DNA of 64,000 nucleotides, from NCBI GenBank assembly GCA_012845835.1, contig JABAKD010000004.1:5995765-6059764 (forward strand), in the 5' to 3' direction. The DNA is from Undaria pinnatifida. Taxonomy: Eukaryota > Sar > Phaeophyceae > Laminariales > Alariaceae. Made by a program: the position numbers and the translations under genes. Below are positions 1 through 11,005 of this stretch, in pieces (the first letter of the stretch is position 1; each line of letters starts with the position of its first letter). The notes beneath the pieces are model-generated. The model was given only the letters and a program-made list of their open reading frames with translations. It was not told the DNA's origin and searched no databases.

Positions 1-2826
1 GTGAGTATCCTCCACGCGTTCGCCGACGGAGCAAACTGCAAAGGAGGTGCGGCAGGGGTAAGCGTGGGAGAGCGAGCGGGGGTGGGGGGAGGGATGGAAC
101 AACAACAACAACGACAGGGAAACAACGAAACACGAAGAAAAAAAAACAGTCAATTCAAGGCTCTCGAGAAAAACCAACCAAACAACGAAAAACGGTCTTC
201 AACTCAAGGCTCTCAAAGAAAAAAAAAAACGAAAAAAAAAAAAAAAATCAAGGCTCGCGGCAAAACCCAACACGCCCTTTCTCCCTCTCCCCCCCCCCAA
301 TGCGTGACGTCTCTGCAATAAGCCAACCTCCTCGCCACACCGCCCACCTTCGGAATAAACTTTGTCGGCGCTGCGCTAACCGGAGCCTTCGGACCCGTAC
401 TGCCCACACCTTCATCGCAACCTCTTTCTGTCCCCGTCCCCGCCGCTGCCTCCCATCCACCTCTCCCCAAAAACGCGCCCACCTCGCCCCCCTTTCCCTC
501 TCCTCCTATTCCCCCACCCCCTCCTCCTGCTCCTCCTCCCGCCCCGTTCGCGACATCTTCACCCTTGCCACCACCAACGCCACCATCATGCGAATCACCC
601 CCCTTAGCCCCAGCTCGCCCGTCTCCTTTCGACCGCGGCAACGCCATCGAAAGCTTCTCATCATCTCCCTCTCTCGACCCCACCGCTAACCCCGAGGGTG
701 ACGATGACCCAGATGACGCAGCGGTCTTGTCACCACCCAACCCCTGCTGCGATTGCCGCCGCTGCCAGCGCAGTCGCCCTTCCTCCCTTATCTCCTGCTC
801 CTGCTGCTGCTGCTTCCGCTGCTGCTGCTGCTGCTGCTCCTGCTTAGACGAGGATGGGGGCGCCTTTAGCCGCGAGCTGCTGAAGGCAGTGCCAACGTTA
901 TCCGCCGGCGCGGGCGTCTTCGACTTCGATCCGGGCACCATCACCCCTAGCGTCGTCCGCGACGGCGATGACACCGGCGTCCCTTCGACCTTGACCGTAC
1001 CACCGGCATTCCCTCCTCCTTCCCCCCCTACTCCTCCTGTTCCTGTTCTTCCTTTCTCCACCGCCGACGATACAGTCAACGCCGTCGCCTGCGCCGCTCC
1101 GCTACCCTCCGCCGGTACACTGCCCCCCGCTCCGACTCGTGGCTTTGCATTGACGCTTGCGGTGCTCGCAGGCCCGGAGTTGTCGAAGGATTTTTTGTTG
1201 GGAATTTTGTCCGCGGAGCCCCCCCCCCCCAGAATGCTTCCGCCCGACATTCGAAAACCCGAACCGCTCCACTTCGGCGGTGGTGGTGGTGGTGGCTGCG
1301 GTGGCGATAGCGATGGCTCGGCAAGGGTGCTTGCTGTCGCGGCATCTCTAACCTGAGGGGGTGTATGCACAGGAGAAGATGGCGGGGAGGGGAGGCGTGG
1401 TATTGAAGTTGCCACGGCCGGCGGAGGGGAAGACAAAACACATACGCATTCCTCAAGCCTGTGTCAATAAAACTCCACCTTGAGCAGAGGGAAGAGCGGG
1501 CAGAGGTATGTCAACCGCTACTACCCCTCACAGCTGCGTCATCAACAACTCAACCGCAATCCACTATCATCTGGCCGGTGTCAGCAACAATCCACCCCGA
1601 GCAGAGGGAAGAGCGAGCAGCGGTGTATCAAACGTGTCACTCCGCCGCGTCAACACGTCAACCGCGATCAGCAAAAAAGGGGAACAGCGATATATCAACC
1701 GCCACCACAACACACACGCCTCCCACAACTCCTTGAATCCAAACCCAAGCGCGCGTGCGCCCACACGACACCAGACCGCGCGACAAACCAAAACAATCCG
1801 TCTAACCCTCACCTTCTGACTAGAACGTTCGCCATCACCGCCACCACTAGCCTTCGCACTGCCGGTGTCGCGTTCGAGCGAAGGAAGGCGTCTCCTCAGA
1901 GCCGCAAAAGCCCCCGCTTTCCTCCACCCTCTTTTTCGCCTACCGCCGCTATGCGAACTTCCACGACTACCGCTTTCCCCATCTTCTCTACTTCCTTCTT
2001 CCCCAGCGGACTCCGACGCCCCATCCCCTGTCCCACCCACCCCCACCGCCTCCGCCTCCGCCACTGAAGCCTGTTCTCGAGCAGCCGCTTTTAGTCTCTT
2101 CCTGCGGCCCCACGTAAGCCTAACTGTCCACCATCCACCGCTCCCAGCCTTCCCCCCTCCCTTCCCCCCTCCGCCCTCCCCAGACCGCCCCGCCATTTTC
2201 GTGGTACTCTCCCCCCCCCTTTCATCAGATGACACAGAGTTTGACGGTGACTTAGGCGTTTTTGGGTGATGCGGCGCGGGTCCGCCGTCCCGAGCTGCCG
2301 TGGAAGCGGTTGCTTTTTTGCTCGATTTTTTTTTCGGTTTCGTGTCCGGCCAAGTGAGCCCGAAAAGTGTTAGCTGGGAGAAGGACGGGGGAGGGTGGGA
2401 AGGGTCGGGGGTGGCCGGGCGAGGGTCGTTGGGATGGGAGGGTAAGCGGGAGAAGCAGCAATAGGAGTAAGGAGGAGCAGGACGTTGTAGCAGTAGTAGT
2501 AGTAGTAGGCGGGCACTCATATTTCCCGAGGTTCCTTTCTGGAGCTCTACGGCTTACTCAAAAACGGACGGCGACAAAAAATGAAGTTGCAACCAGATGA
2601 AACTCTCATGGCCTAGGGGCACCCCGGGTCATGAATATATCTACCCTTAAAACTCTACGGCATGCAACGGGGGTCTTGTCTATCCGACGCGTGGAAGGCT
2701 AAGTCTAGCGCGCCGGCGGTGGCTTCTTACCTCTGGAACGTCGATCTGACCGAAGTTAACCCAAAACGCGTCGGTCACGGCTGGGAGGTTGAGGCCCTCG
2801 AACCCTTGCTGCGCGGACAGAAATGC
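1..2826 (-). CDS. Unidentified low-complexity protein, partial at both ends
   Basis: I do not recognise the family. Four minus-strand exons join with matching phase 0: 2826-2731, 2373-1813, 1352-348 and 35 to beyond base 1. Borders carry good signals: acceptors with pyrimidine tracts before 2826, 2373, 1352 and 35, and donors GTAAGA, GTGAGG and GTGGGC after 2731, 1813 and 348. The first visible exon reads as a folded segment (...DAFWVNFGQIDVPE). The following exons are Lys/Ser/Gly-rich, with basic clusters (KPKKKSSKK, GGRRKRGWRK), then a Gln tract ([18 protein letters not shown]), a Gly-rich stretch, and an ending KFIPK joined to FAPSANAWRIL. Such composition fits a disordered nuclear or RNA-binding protein, but that is inference. 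The start codon lies upstream of 2826 on the minus strand and the stop lies outside the window. Introns show G-runs near donors and C-runs near acceptors. Alternative: a chance open frame in GC-rich DNA. The phase continuity across three introns argues against this. Confidence 0.55.
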
Positions 2827-2859
2827 CTGCGCGGACGCAACGGGAAGGGGGGGCGCCGA

Positions 2860-2957
2860 AAACACCAAGAGACAGATAGACAGGCCAGACAGACAGACAG
2901 ACAGGCAGGCAGACAGGCAGACAGACAAGACAGAAAGACAGAGATAGACAGACAGTC

Positions 2958-2989
<32 letters not shown>

Positions 2990-3131
2990 CGACAGACAGA
3001 CAGACAGACAGACAGGCAGGCAGGCAGGCAGGCAGGCAGACAGGCACGCAGGCAGGCAGGCAGACAGGCACGCAGGCAGGCAGGCACGCAGGCAGGCAGG
3101 CAAATAGACAGACAAACAGACAGACAGACAC
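2860..3131. repeat. (CAGA/CAGG)n microsatellite
   Basis: About 270 bp of tetranucleotide repeat, mainly CAGA with CAGG and CACG variants. It keeps frames open on both strands, so the Asp-Arg-Gln and Cys-Leu-Ser-Val open frames here are repeat translations, not genes. It lies just upstream of the first visible exon of the minus-strand gene and is probably intronic; on that sense strand it reads (TCTG)n. Confidence 0.95.
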
Positions 3132-3973
3132 ATAGTGTTTACAAACAAATTGCTAGAACACGAACAGGAAAAAACTACTGGTACACATCATCGGGCTAGG
3201 AGGGAATAGCCAGCGGGATAAAGGGGCCAAAAAGCAACACCGACCGCCAAGATGTGATTTCAAAACACCCCCGAGCCAGGTTTTCGAAAGAGTCAATGCA
3301 TCGGGCATACGAGCAAAGCCCCGATAGTGCTCACCATCTACACACACAACCCCCCCCCAACCTGCCCCCCGTCCCCTCCACAACCCCCCCCACCCCCCCC
3401 TCAACCCTCCGCCACTCCCCTACACAAAAATAGTATATTTGACAATGAACAAGGACAACACAAAATAATCCGTAGAGCGCTCGGGTCTACACCCCGCCCC
3501 TCTTCTCACCCCCGACAGCCCCTCTCCTAGCCCCTCCCAAGAACCCAGGCCATCCCACAGTGTGCCGTCAGGCAGAGCAATCTTCTCGTCCCCTTTCCCG
3601 CTTTTGGAGGCGTTCTCGCCGCTCTTCGTCTTGTCCCCGCCCACCCCCCTCTGAGAAGGCGCTTTCCGCGACTCTCGGTTGTCAACAGCGGAATCGGTGC
3701 CCTGTAAAATAGGAAGCGGAGGCGACAGCGACGACGAACACGACGAAAAAAAACGAACAGGTTGACGAAATAAAAAAACGAACTGAAACGAAAAAGGAAG
3801 GGGGAATGAAAATGGAGGTGCAATGGAAATTGAACTGGAAAATGAAACAGAAAGGCAAATGGAAATGGAACAAAAAATTTACAAGAACATGGAAAGCAAA
3901 AGAAACAGGACGAGAGCCGGAAGCGGGAATCCAACAGCCGACAGTCACCGATCGTCCTAAGAGCCGTGTGCAG
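3132..3973. other. Gene-poor stretch with one candidate minus-strand exon
   Basis: Contains a C-rich tract (about 3347-3420). The minus strand at about 3645-3530 reads GDKTKSGENASKSGKGDEKI followed by ALPDGTLWDGLG, which looks exon-like and could be an earlier exon of the gene ending at base 1. Its only obvious donor (before GTTCTT) gives phase 1, which does not match the phase 0 acceptor at 2826, so it is not joined here. The A-rich part 3780-3900 has open frames from simple sequence only. Confidence 0.35.
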
Positions 3974-4222
3974 AAACGCAATGCATCAACAACACCACAT
4001 GTACCTGTCCGCCAGAAGACTGGCTATCCGTCGCAGCCTCGCACCGCGTCACAAGTGCTGCCGAACGCCTCGCCACCTTCCAGGGCGCCCCCCCTGCTAC
4101 CCCTCGCACACCATCAACATCCCCCGACAGCGGCGGTAGCAGTAGCGGTGACAACAACGGCAACACCGACGGCGGCGACCGCACCAACGACGGCGGCGAT
4201 GGAGGCGAAGGGCCACAGGTAA
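3974..4222 (+). CDS. Possible orphan exon
   Basis: An open frame with exon-like codon use begins after a possible acceptor (TGTGCAG at 3967-3973) and reads through TCPPEDWLSVAASHRVTSAA to a Gly/Asn/Asp-rich tail ending at a GTAAGG donor-like site near 4210. The frame stays open past it to about 4515 (proline-rich, then AVDLAGATSVDRAKRRK). No family was recognised, no start codon is visible, and no partner exon was found on either side. It could be a gene fragment or chance openness in GC-rich sequence. Confidence 0.2.
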   Translation, partial: KRNASTTPHVPVRQKTGYPSQPRTASQVLPNASPPSRAPPLLPLAHHQHPPTAAVAVAVTTTATPTAATAPTTAAMEAKGHR

Positions 4223-5635
4223 GGGACGAGGGCCGACGAACGCGCGACTGCAGCTGCCCGCGGATCTTTGATGCCGCTCCTGACCCTCCTCCTCCGCCTC
4301 TTGCTCCTCCTGCTCGTCGTACTACTGATGCTGCTGTTCCACCTGGTCCTCGCGATCCGTCTCCTCGATGCGTTGCGGTGGACCTGGCCGGGGCAACATC
4401 CGTCGATCGGGCGAAACGAAGAAAAGCGAGCCGGTATGTAGAGTTAATACTCGTGGTAAAATCCGGTGTAAGCTGCAGCAGAGTATCATCATTGCGCGTT
4501 TGCCTGGGGCCTACATGAAAAGTTAGTATTTAATAAAAATGTTACAACAACGCCAGCTGTGAGTTCGACTAAAATTAGGGTCAACACTATCTCCGCAAGC
4601 TGTGTAGTACACCGCTCACCCGTTCTTAGCAAATTGTCCTGAGTCGAAACCTAATCAATAGTAGGAATGGATTAAGCCTGCTTTGATATATATATATATA
4701 CCAGGTACATACAAGTAGTGGGTGCAGCCTGGTTCACGTAAAAAATCCCAAATTTATTCCCGGGCGAACGTCGACGCCGTTTTTTCGATTCGGACCGCAA
4801 AATTTTGCGCACGCTTTCTATGTGCCCTTGCGAAGATGTCACCCATGTTTTGTTTTCGTTTGTTTCGTCTGATTGTGCGTCAGTTGAGATTTTTCGGGAA
4901 ATGTGGACCACCTTGGCGCAATTTTTTTCGGCGCAAAAAAAAAAAAACATGGGTCAGGCCTCGGGATGGGCATGGAGAACACGTGTGCAAAATTTCAGGG
5001 TCTATTTCTCAAACGCGGCGTGGACATTTGGATTTTTGTGCGTAAAAAGGAGTAAGATGCGTCATTTCCTTCGTTATAGTGCAGGACCCAGTTTGTTCGT
5101 CAAATTTTGCTTAATGTCGAACAAAGGCAGGTCAGATCTTCGATTTTATGCGCGAAAAAATCTACAGGCATGCCTTGGAGTACGTCCAACCGGATCGTGC
5201 AAAATGCGGCGCAACTTTTCTTTTCGCCCGCGTTGGCAAAAAGCCTGAATATTATAGAAAAAACTGAAGGCCTGTTATTGGTCGATACGAGTTTCGCTCC
5301 TAGAGACAGCCCGAGGCCGGTAATTTTTTTGTGGCCATGCCACCCTCTTCCACTAGTCATGGGGGTCATTATGATACCAAATATCCACTCTTTGACTCGA
5401 TATTGCGAGCGGTATTCCTGGGGGAGAGAATTTGGAGGTTTTTACTTGAACCAGCTTGCATTGGCATGTTGGCATTCCGTCTCCTAGATGCCTGATAGGC
5501 ATGACTGGGGGGCGTACGTTGATCGCGCCAAACGAAGAATGGAGAATTTCCTCGTTTTCGGGATCATTTCTGAAGGAAGCTAACAAAATACACGATAAGG
5601 TCTTCATGTTATGTGCCCCTTTGGCTCGGTACCGG
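4223..5635. other. No gene seen; one dispersed-repeat copy
   Basis: Apart from the open tail of the candidate exon up to about 4515, this is AT-richer sequence with a short TA run (4688-4701) and a minus-orientation copy of the CAGCTTGCAAAG repeat family at about 4552-4613. The short open frames have no recognisable motifs. Confidence 0.6.
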
Positions 5636-5790
5636 GGTCAAGTCATTTAAGCCCCCAGATACCCTTGGGACTGGCCAAACTCAGTCATTTCAGTCCCCAT
5701 GGCCTCCCCCTGAGGACTGGGTCACCCGAATAACTGGGACTGGCGAGTCATTTAGTCCCGAGGTCTGATACTGGTACTCTGACAACCTTT
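5636..5790 (-). repeat. Inverted single copy of the 6.5-7.3 kb tandem-repeat unit
   Basis: The reverse complement of this stretch resembles the unit of the array at 6484-7280. The segment TCATTTAAGCCCCCAGATAC matches the reverse complement of the array's GGTACCTGGGGGCTGAAATG motif with few changes. It lies about 700 bp before the array in the opposite orientation. Confidence 0.6.
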
Positions 5791-6483
5791 GCTAGACTAT
5801 GTATGCACGTTGAGGGCTTTCACAGATCTGGCAGATCAATCATCTAGATCATCTAGATCCTATATTTGTCGTTATGATACCTTGTGCACGAGCTGTGTAG
5901 TACATATCCAATCCAGGAAATGGGTGCTAGATCATGCCGATCATAAAGTTATCAACCGGCAACATGATCTGTAGGCCACCAGATCACACGCACCAGGGAT
6001 AGATTTGCCCTGAAGGGAATATCTCATCAACAGACCATCTATAGGGATCTGATCTGCCCGACGTGTGGAGCGTTTCATAGGTTATTTTTGCCGCAGAATA
6101 GGGTGGGAGGGCAATACACGATGCACAATGCAGCAAACAAACAACAGCCACAACAACAACACACTTCAGGATTTTAGTCTTAGCAGGGAAGCGAGTGGAC
6201 TGCCTGCAAGCTAGCATTAGCACAGTTCTAGTTGGTTAGGCACTACAGGAAAGTTGCGTACGGTAAGTTGCTCATGCCCGCGTCTTTCGTGACCGACTGG
6301 AGCATTCGTGGCTCGACGTGCATGTTTTCGTACCGAAGTACAAAAAGTACGGAGTACCACTCGGAAGTCAGTTGGTTGGCTACTTCAATACCCAAGCAAT
6401 AACTACCAACACCCGTAACGTCCAGCCATCTTGCCGCTCTAACTTGCACAGGCCGTCAAAGCGCCATTACTAGTCCTTGGGAC

Positions 6484-7280
6484 CCAGTCGATGACTCGCC
6501 AATATCAGTCAGTTTGGAGGACCCAGTCTCACGGTACATACCGGAAGCTGAAAGTACTAAGTCCCGCCACTCCCAATGGTACCTGGGGGCTGAAATGGCT
6601 ACGTCCCGCCAGTTCCTCGGGATTGAATTGGCTTAGTCCAGCGAGTCCCAACGGTACCTGGTACCTCGGGGCTAAAATGACGGGTACGGTCCCAAGGGTC
6701 GTACATATCGGAAGCTGAAATGACTAAGTCCCACCACTCCCAATGGTACCTGGGGGCTGAAGAGGCTAAGTCCTGCCAGTCCCTCGGGATTAAATTGGCT
6801 TAGTCCAGCGAGTCCCAACGTACCTCGGGGCTGAAATGACGGGTACGGTCTCAAGTGTACATACAGGAAGCTGAAATTACTGAGCCCCGCCAGTTCCTCG
6901 GAATTGAATTGACGTAGTCCAGCGAGTCCCAACGGTACCTGGTACCGCGGGGCTGAAATGACGGGTAAGGCACCAAAGGTACATGTCGGAAGCTGAAATT
7001 ACTGAGTCCCGCCACTCCCAATGGTAGCTGGGGGCTGAAAAGGCTGAGTCCCGCCAGTCCCTCGGGGTTGAATTGACTTAGTCCAGCGAGTCCCAACGTA
7101 CCTCGGGGCTGAAACGACGGGTACAATCCCAAATGTACATACAAGAAGCTGACATTACTGAATCCCGCCGCTCCCAATGGTACCTGGGGGCTGGAAAGGC
7201 TGAGTCCCGTCAGTCCCTCGGGATTGAATTGGCTTAGTCCAGCGAATCCCAACGGTCGGGGCTGAAACGACGGGAACCCG
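6484..7280. repeat. Tandem array, diverged unit of about 120-160 bp
   Basis: At least five diverged units with recurring blocks: ACTCCCAATGGTACCTGGGG, AGTCCCGCCAGTCCCTCGGG, TTGGCTTAGTCCAGCGAGTC and GCTGAAATGACGGGTACGG. The GACGGGTA block recurs near 6679, 6838, 6960, 7107 and 7267. The Gly/Leu/Phe/Ser-rich open frames on the minus strand are repeat translations. Confidence 0.9.
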
Positions 7281-7369
7281 AAGGACTGGGTACTCGGACG
7301 ACCCTTGTTTTCAGGAATTCGTTTTTTGCCAGTGATGCAAAGGTCGTCAGAGTACCACTACCAAACAAT

Positions 7370-8590
7370 GGCAGTAATTTCGGTTCTTGATACTCCAAGT
7401 ATTGGCAGGTCCTCAGTCATTGTCAGCTTCAAGTACTCCAGGTACTGGCAGGTACTCAAGTCATTCTCAGCTTCAAGTACTCCAGGTACTAGCAGGTACT
7501 TGAGTCGTTTTCAGCTTCAAGAACTCCAGATACTGGCAGGTACTCAGTCGTTTTCAGCTTCAAGTACGACATGTACTGGGAGGTAACATTAAGCTTTTAA
7601 ATACTCCCGGTACTGGCAAGTACTCGGACATTTTCAGCTTGCCGGTGCTGTGCTAGATAGACACTCGTCGCTCGTCACCGCTGCAGAAGATGGCCCGCCT
7701 CCATCACCACCAGCGTCACTCACATGCTGCTGTGGGGCCGCAGTCGGCGGGGTTGGAATTAATTGCTAGTACGAATGGTACTGGTACTGGCGCCTCGCAC
7801 CGCCTGACCCTCTGACTGCGTGGTGACCCGAAACAACACAGAACAGCTGGCAGTCAGTACTTCTTACAGAGTACTAAACTGGTACGTGAGCCAGATATCT
7901 ACGTCCATGAACAACCAGTGTCCGTACCGTTGCCTCCAAGAGAAATGAGCTCTGTCGTCACAAACGAAAATCCAGAGATACCTGGTGTTCATATGCATAC
8001 GAAATGCTTCAGGTACTCCAGGTGCTGGCATGTGCTCAGTCATTTCGGGTCTTGATACTCCAGGTACTGGCAGGTACTCAATCAATGTCAGGTGAAATAC
8101 TCCAGGTGCTGGCAAGAACTCCGCTGAGTCATTTTCAGCCCGGAGTAGTCCAGGTATTGGCATGTACTGAGTCATTTTCACCTGCAAGTACTCCAGGTAC
8201 TGCCAGGTGCTCAGTCATCACTACCCTAGGTACTGGCAAGTACCCAGTCATTGTCAGCTTCAACTGCTCCAGGTGCTGACAGGCGCTCAGACATGTTCAG
8301 CTCCAAGTACTCCAGGCACTGGCATGTACTCAGTCATTTCCAGCTTCAAGTACTCCAGGTACTGGCAGGTAATTAGTCATTTTCAGCCTCAAGGACGCCG
8401 GGTACTGGCAAATTCTCAGTCATTCTCAACGTGAGGTACCCTAGGTACTGTGCACGTATTCAGTCACTTTCAGCTTAAAGTACTCAAGGTACTGGCAAGT
8501 GCTCAGTCGTTTCCAGATTGACATAATCCAGGTACGGCACGTACTCGGGCATTTTCAGCTTTAGGTACTCCAGGCACTGGATCATTCAAA
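7370..8590. repeat. Tandem field of a ~43-bp unit, in two blocks
   Basis: The unit resembles AAGTACTCCAGGTACTGGCA followed by GGTACTCAGTCATTTTCAGC. Block 1 covers about 7378-7640 and block 2 about 8005-8590, separated by about 360 bp of unrelated sequence. Copies vary in length and sequence, and the unit contains the palindrome-like GGTACT/AGTACC. Open frames here are repeat translations. Confidence 0.9.
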
Positions 8591-9582
8591 ATGACTGGTA
8601 CACTCTGACGACCCTTCGCGGTGATGTACAAAACCGAAAAATCGACAAAAATATTTTTTGGAGTTACGGGAAATCAGCCTTTCGAAAAACTTCCGCGAAA
8701 CTATGTCACGGTCACAGAATTTTCGTGAGAGTCCCCTCGGGATGCAGCAGGCGTATCCCCGGTATATTATGGGCCTTTTTAGTTTTCGCTGTACTCCGTT
8801 TGGCCTGTGGCACACTGGTTGTAAACAACACTTATAACTGTTATTGTATAGAGCACGCTTATATTCTAGATACTCATCATGCGGTATTGATGATGTTCCG
8901 TTCCCAGCAGTGCATGTTGTGCGGGGCGGTGCACCGAAGCATTAGTGCGGTATGTCGTCACGTGTGTGTTGTACACCGCGCCATGGTCGCATGTAGGTCG
9001 TGTGGTGTACAGCGGTATCGGCACATACAGCTCTACGTTACGACTGCTCTGTGTGTGCCGGGTGTCGTATGCTGCTGTTTGATGTATTTGTATTTCGGTA
9101 TTTAATGGGGTTCCACCTACTTAACAGGGGCACGGGGGCAAATGCAATTATTACGGCAAAAAGGTTAGCAGCCGCGACCCCAGATCGGTTACGAGTAAAT
9201 ACATTTACTATGCCGTTTTGTACACACATTACTGAATTTCACAGCGCATCATATACCTGGTGTATACTGAATTTCACAGCGCATCATATACCTGGTGTAT
9301 CATCCCTCATCGGATGCAGCTTAGATGTCAGGGAGGCGTATTTGTACCTTGATAGTGAAGTTCGACGTAAATCGACGAGAATAAAAAAACTGGAAATGGG
9401 AATGAATGCTGAACCCTATGCGCGATAAAAAAAAAAGCCAGTACCGGGGGGGAGAAGGCAAGACACCTACCTGTGAACTGTTACCATGGGATGTCCAGAA
9501 GGTCGCTGAGGGTAAACACCTCTTGAGCTGGAGAGTGAAAGTGATGATAAGCATCCGTAGGACAAACAAGCGGCAGGTATAT
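8591..9582. other. No gene seen; contains a perfect 35-bp direct duplication
   Basis: The sequence ACTGAATTTCACAGCGCATC and the following 15 bases (ATATACCTGGTGTAT) occurs twice in direct succession at about 9231-9265 and 9266-9300 with no change. The block GGGAATGAATGCTGAAC plus CCCTATGCGC near 9397-9427 recurs at about 29574-29604, so this stretch carries a dispersed repeat. No coding motif was found. Confidence 0.6.
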
Positions 9583-11005
9583 CACAGCTTGCAAAGATGA
9601 GTACCAACCATTCATTGACCGAACTCGCAGCTGACGACGTGTTCAGAAGATTATTTCTCAAAATAAAAACGAAATGAAATGAAATATAAAATATTAAAAG
9701 CGAATATTTAAGCAGTGCAGCTTACCACTTTTTCGACAACATGGTTGACGCACACTGCTGTGTACGAGACGAAGGGGGTTTCACCGTACAGCGGTTGTTG
9801 CGTTTCAATGGGTTAGGGTTAGGGTTGGGTTTGGGTATATATAACTTAAAGGGTATGTCAACCATGCTGTCGAAAAAGCGGTAAGGTACCCTCCATTCAA
9901 AGCAAGATTTAAAGAGGGGGTTCGCCGTGGCACCTAAGGCCGACCGCACGACCCTAGTCCCAACCCGAACTGGAACGCTGTGGGGGGACCTGTGCCTGGA
10001 TGCCGCGGCTTGTGAAGGCTCCAGGCTGGCTCAGCAGGCTTGGAGGCTGTGCTTAGAAATGCGCTATTGAAAGGTTGATAAGGCCGGATCGGATGCTGTG
10101 GCTTGGAAAGACTGCTGTATCAATAGGATAGTTGAGCCGCTTATAAGGTATCAGGTACCCCTTAGGCAACTATGCGCTAAAAACTTACTAAAAACGAGGG
10201 ACCGGTGTAGTACACAGCTTGCAAAGATGTTTATCGACCCTAAATTCGTCGAACTCATAGCTTGCTGACGTTGTTAGAATATTTTTCTTTAATAGCTACG
10301 GACATGGATGGCTTTGATGATGATGATGATGATGATGATGCTGTCAGGAGACGGGCAAGCGTTAAAACGGTCAGGCGGTCTGTCAAAGCGTGTACCTCCG
10401 TATAGACGAGTTTTCCCCCAGCCCCCTGGTAGGAAAAACCTCCACTACATGCATGTGTGGAAACCACGCTTCTACATATTTTCAACAGTTTTCAACAAGA
10501 TGCTAAGGCGTTTTTCAACAACGGGAATCGTTTTTTGTGCCCCGGGGGTTTGACCGTCAGGGCCGTCTGTCTAGGGACGAACATGCCGTATCCTGGCAGC
10601 TTTGCTTGTGTACAGACACGGTATTTCATGGGGGGACCTCGCATTCGAACCCCGGTGAAATTAGCTGCTTCCATCATTGAGAGTGCGGGAGCGTGAGTTC
10701 CCAAAATTCGATGAACATCGACAAGCAGTCGGAATGGGAATACCAGGTAACTGAAATTATCTCCGCCGCGACGAAAAAAAGGACGTGGGACAAGGATGGA
10801 CACCTGTGACCATGGCCAGTTCAGCAGGTCGCCCTGAGTTCAAAACGATGGGAGACAAGCTGGAAAGCAAAAAAGATGGCCAAATAATATGCATTCAAAG
10901 GATAATACATGTGAAAACGATAGGCCTGCTCATCACGCAGCTTTCAAAGATTAGTACCGACCCTAAATTTCTCGAACTCAGCTGACGTATTTGGAATAAA
11001 TTATT
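9583..11005 (+). repeat. Cluster of three copies of a dispersed ~70-bp repeat
   Basis: Copies at about 9583-9650, 10203-10275 and 10932-11000 share the frame CAGCTTGCAAAGATG, ACCGACCCTAAATTCGTCGA, ACTCACAGCTGACG and an AT-rich tail (GAATAATTT). Further copies lie at about 4552-4613 (reverse), 23877-23950 and 25313-25385 (both in protease introns), with weaker ones near 31540 and 63897. Same-end truncation in one orientation would suit a SINE or LINE tail, but no boundary is clear. Confidence 0.7.
9721..9885. repeat. Hairpin-forming element around telomere-like repeats
   Basis: Arms 9721-9749 and 9857-9885 are inverted copies (29 bp, two mismatches; left arm starts CTTACCACTTTTTCGACAAC). Between them lies ATGGGTTAGGGTTAGGGTT with a degenerate continuation (9810-9835). 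It could be a tiny inverted-repeat transposon that captured, or formed around, a TTAGGG tract. Confidence 0.8.

Noticed and set aside
1480-2067. Plus-strand frame of 195 codons opposite the leftmost gene
   Set aside because: Shadow of the GC-rich minus-strand exon, whose splice sites and phases are consistent.
2662-3148. Long open frames over the (CAGA)n tract on both strands (Asp-Arg-Gln and Cys-Leu-Ser-Val rich)
   Set aside because: Pure microsatellite translation; a 4-bp repeat without stops stays open in every frame.
6484-8590. CRISPR-like array of regularly spaced repeats
   Set aside because: Units are contiguous and diverged, without unique spacers, in a eukaryotic context with no cas genes: an ordinary satellite.
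10620-10690. tRNA-like T-loop (reverse complement GGTTCGAATGC)
   Set aside because: Flanking bases do not pair into a T stem or acceptor stem, and no anticodon arm was found.
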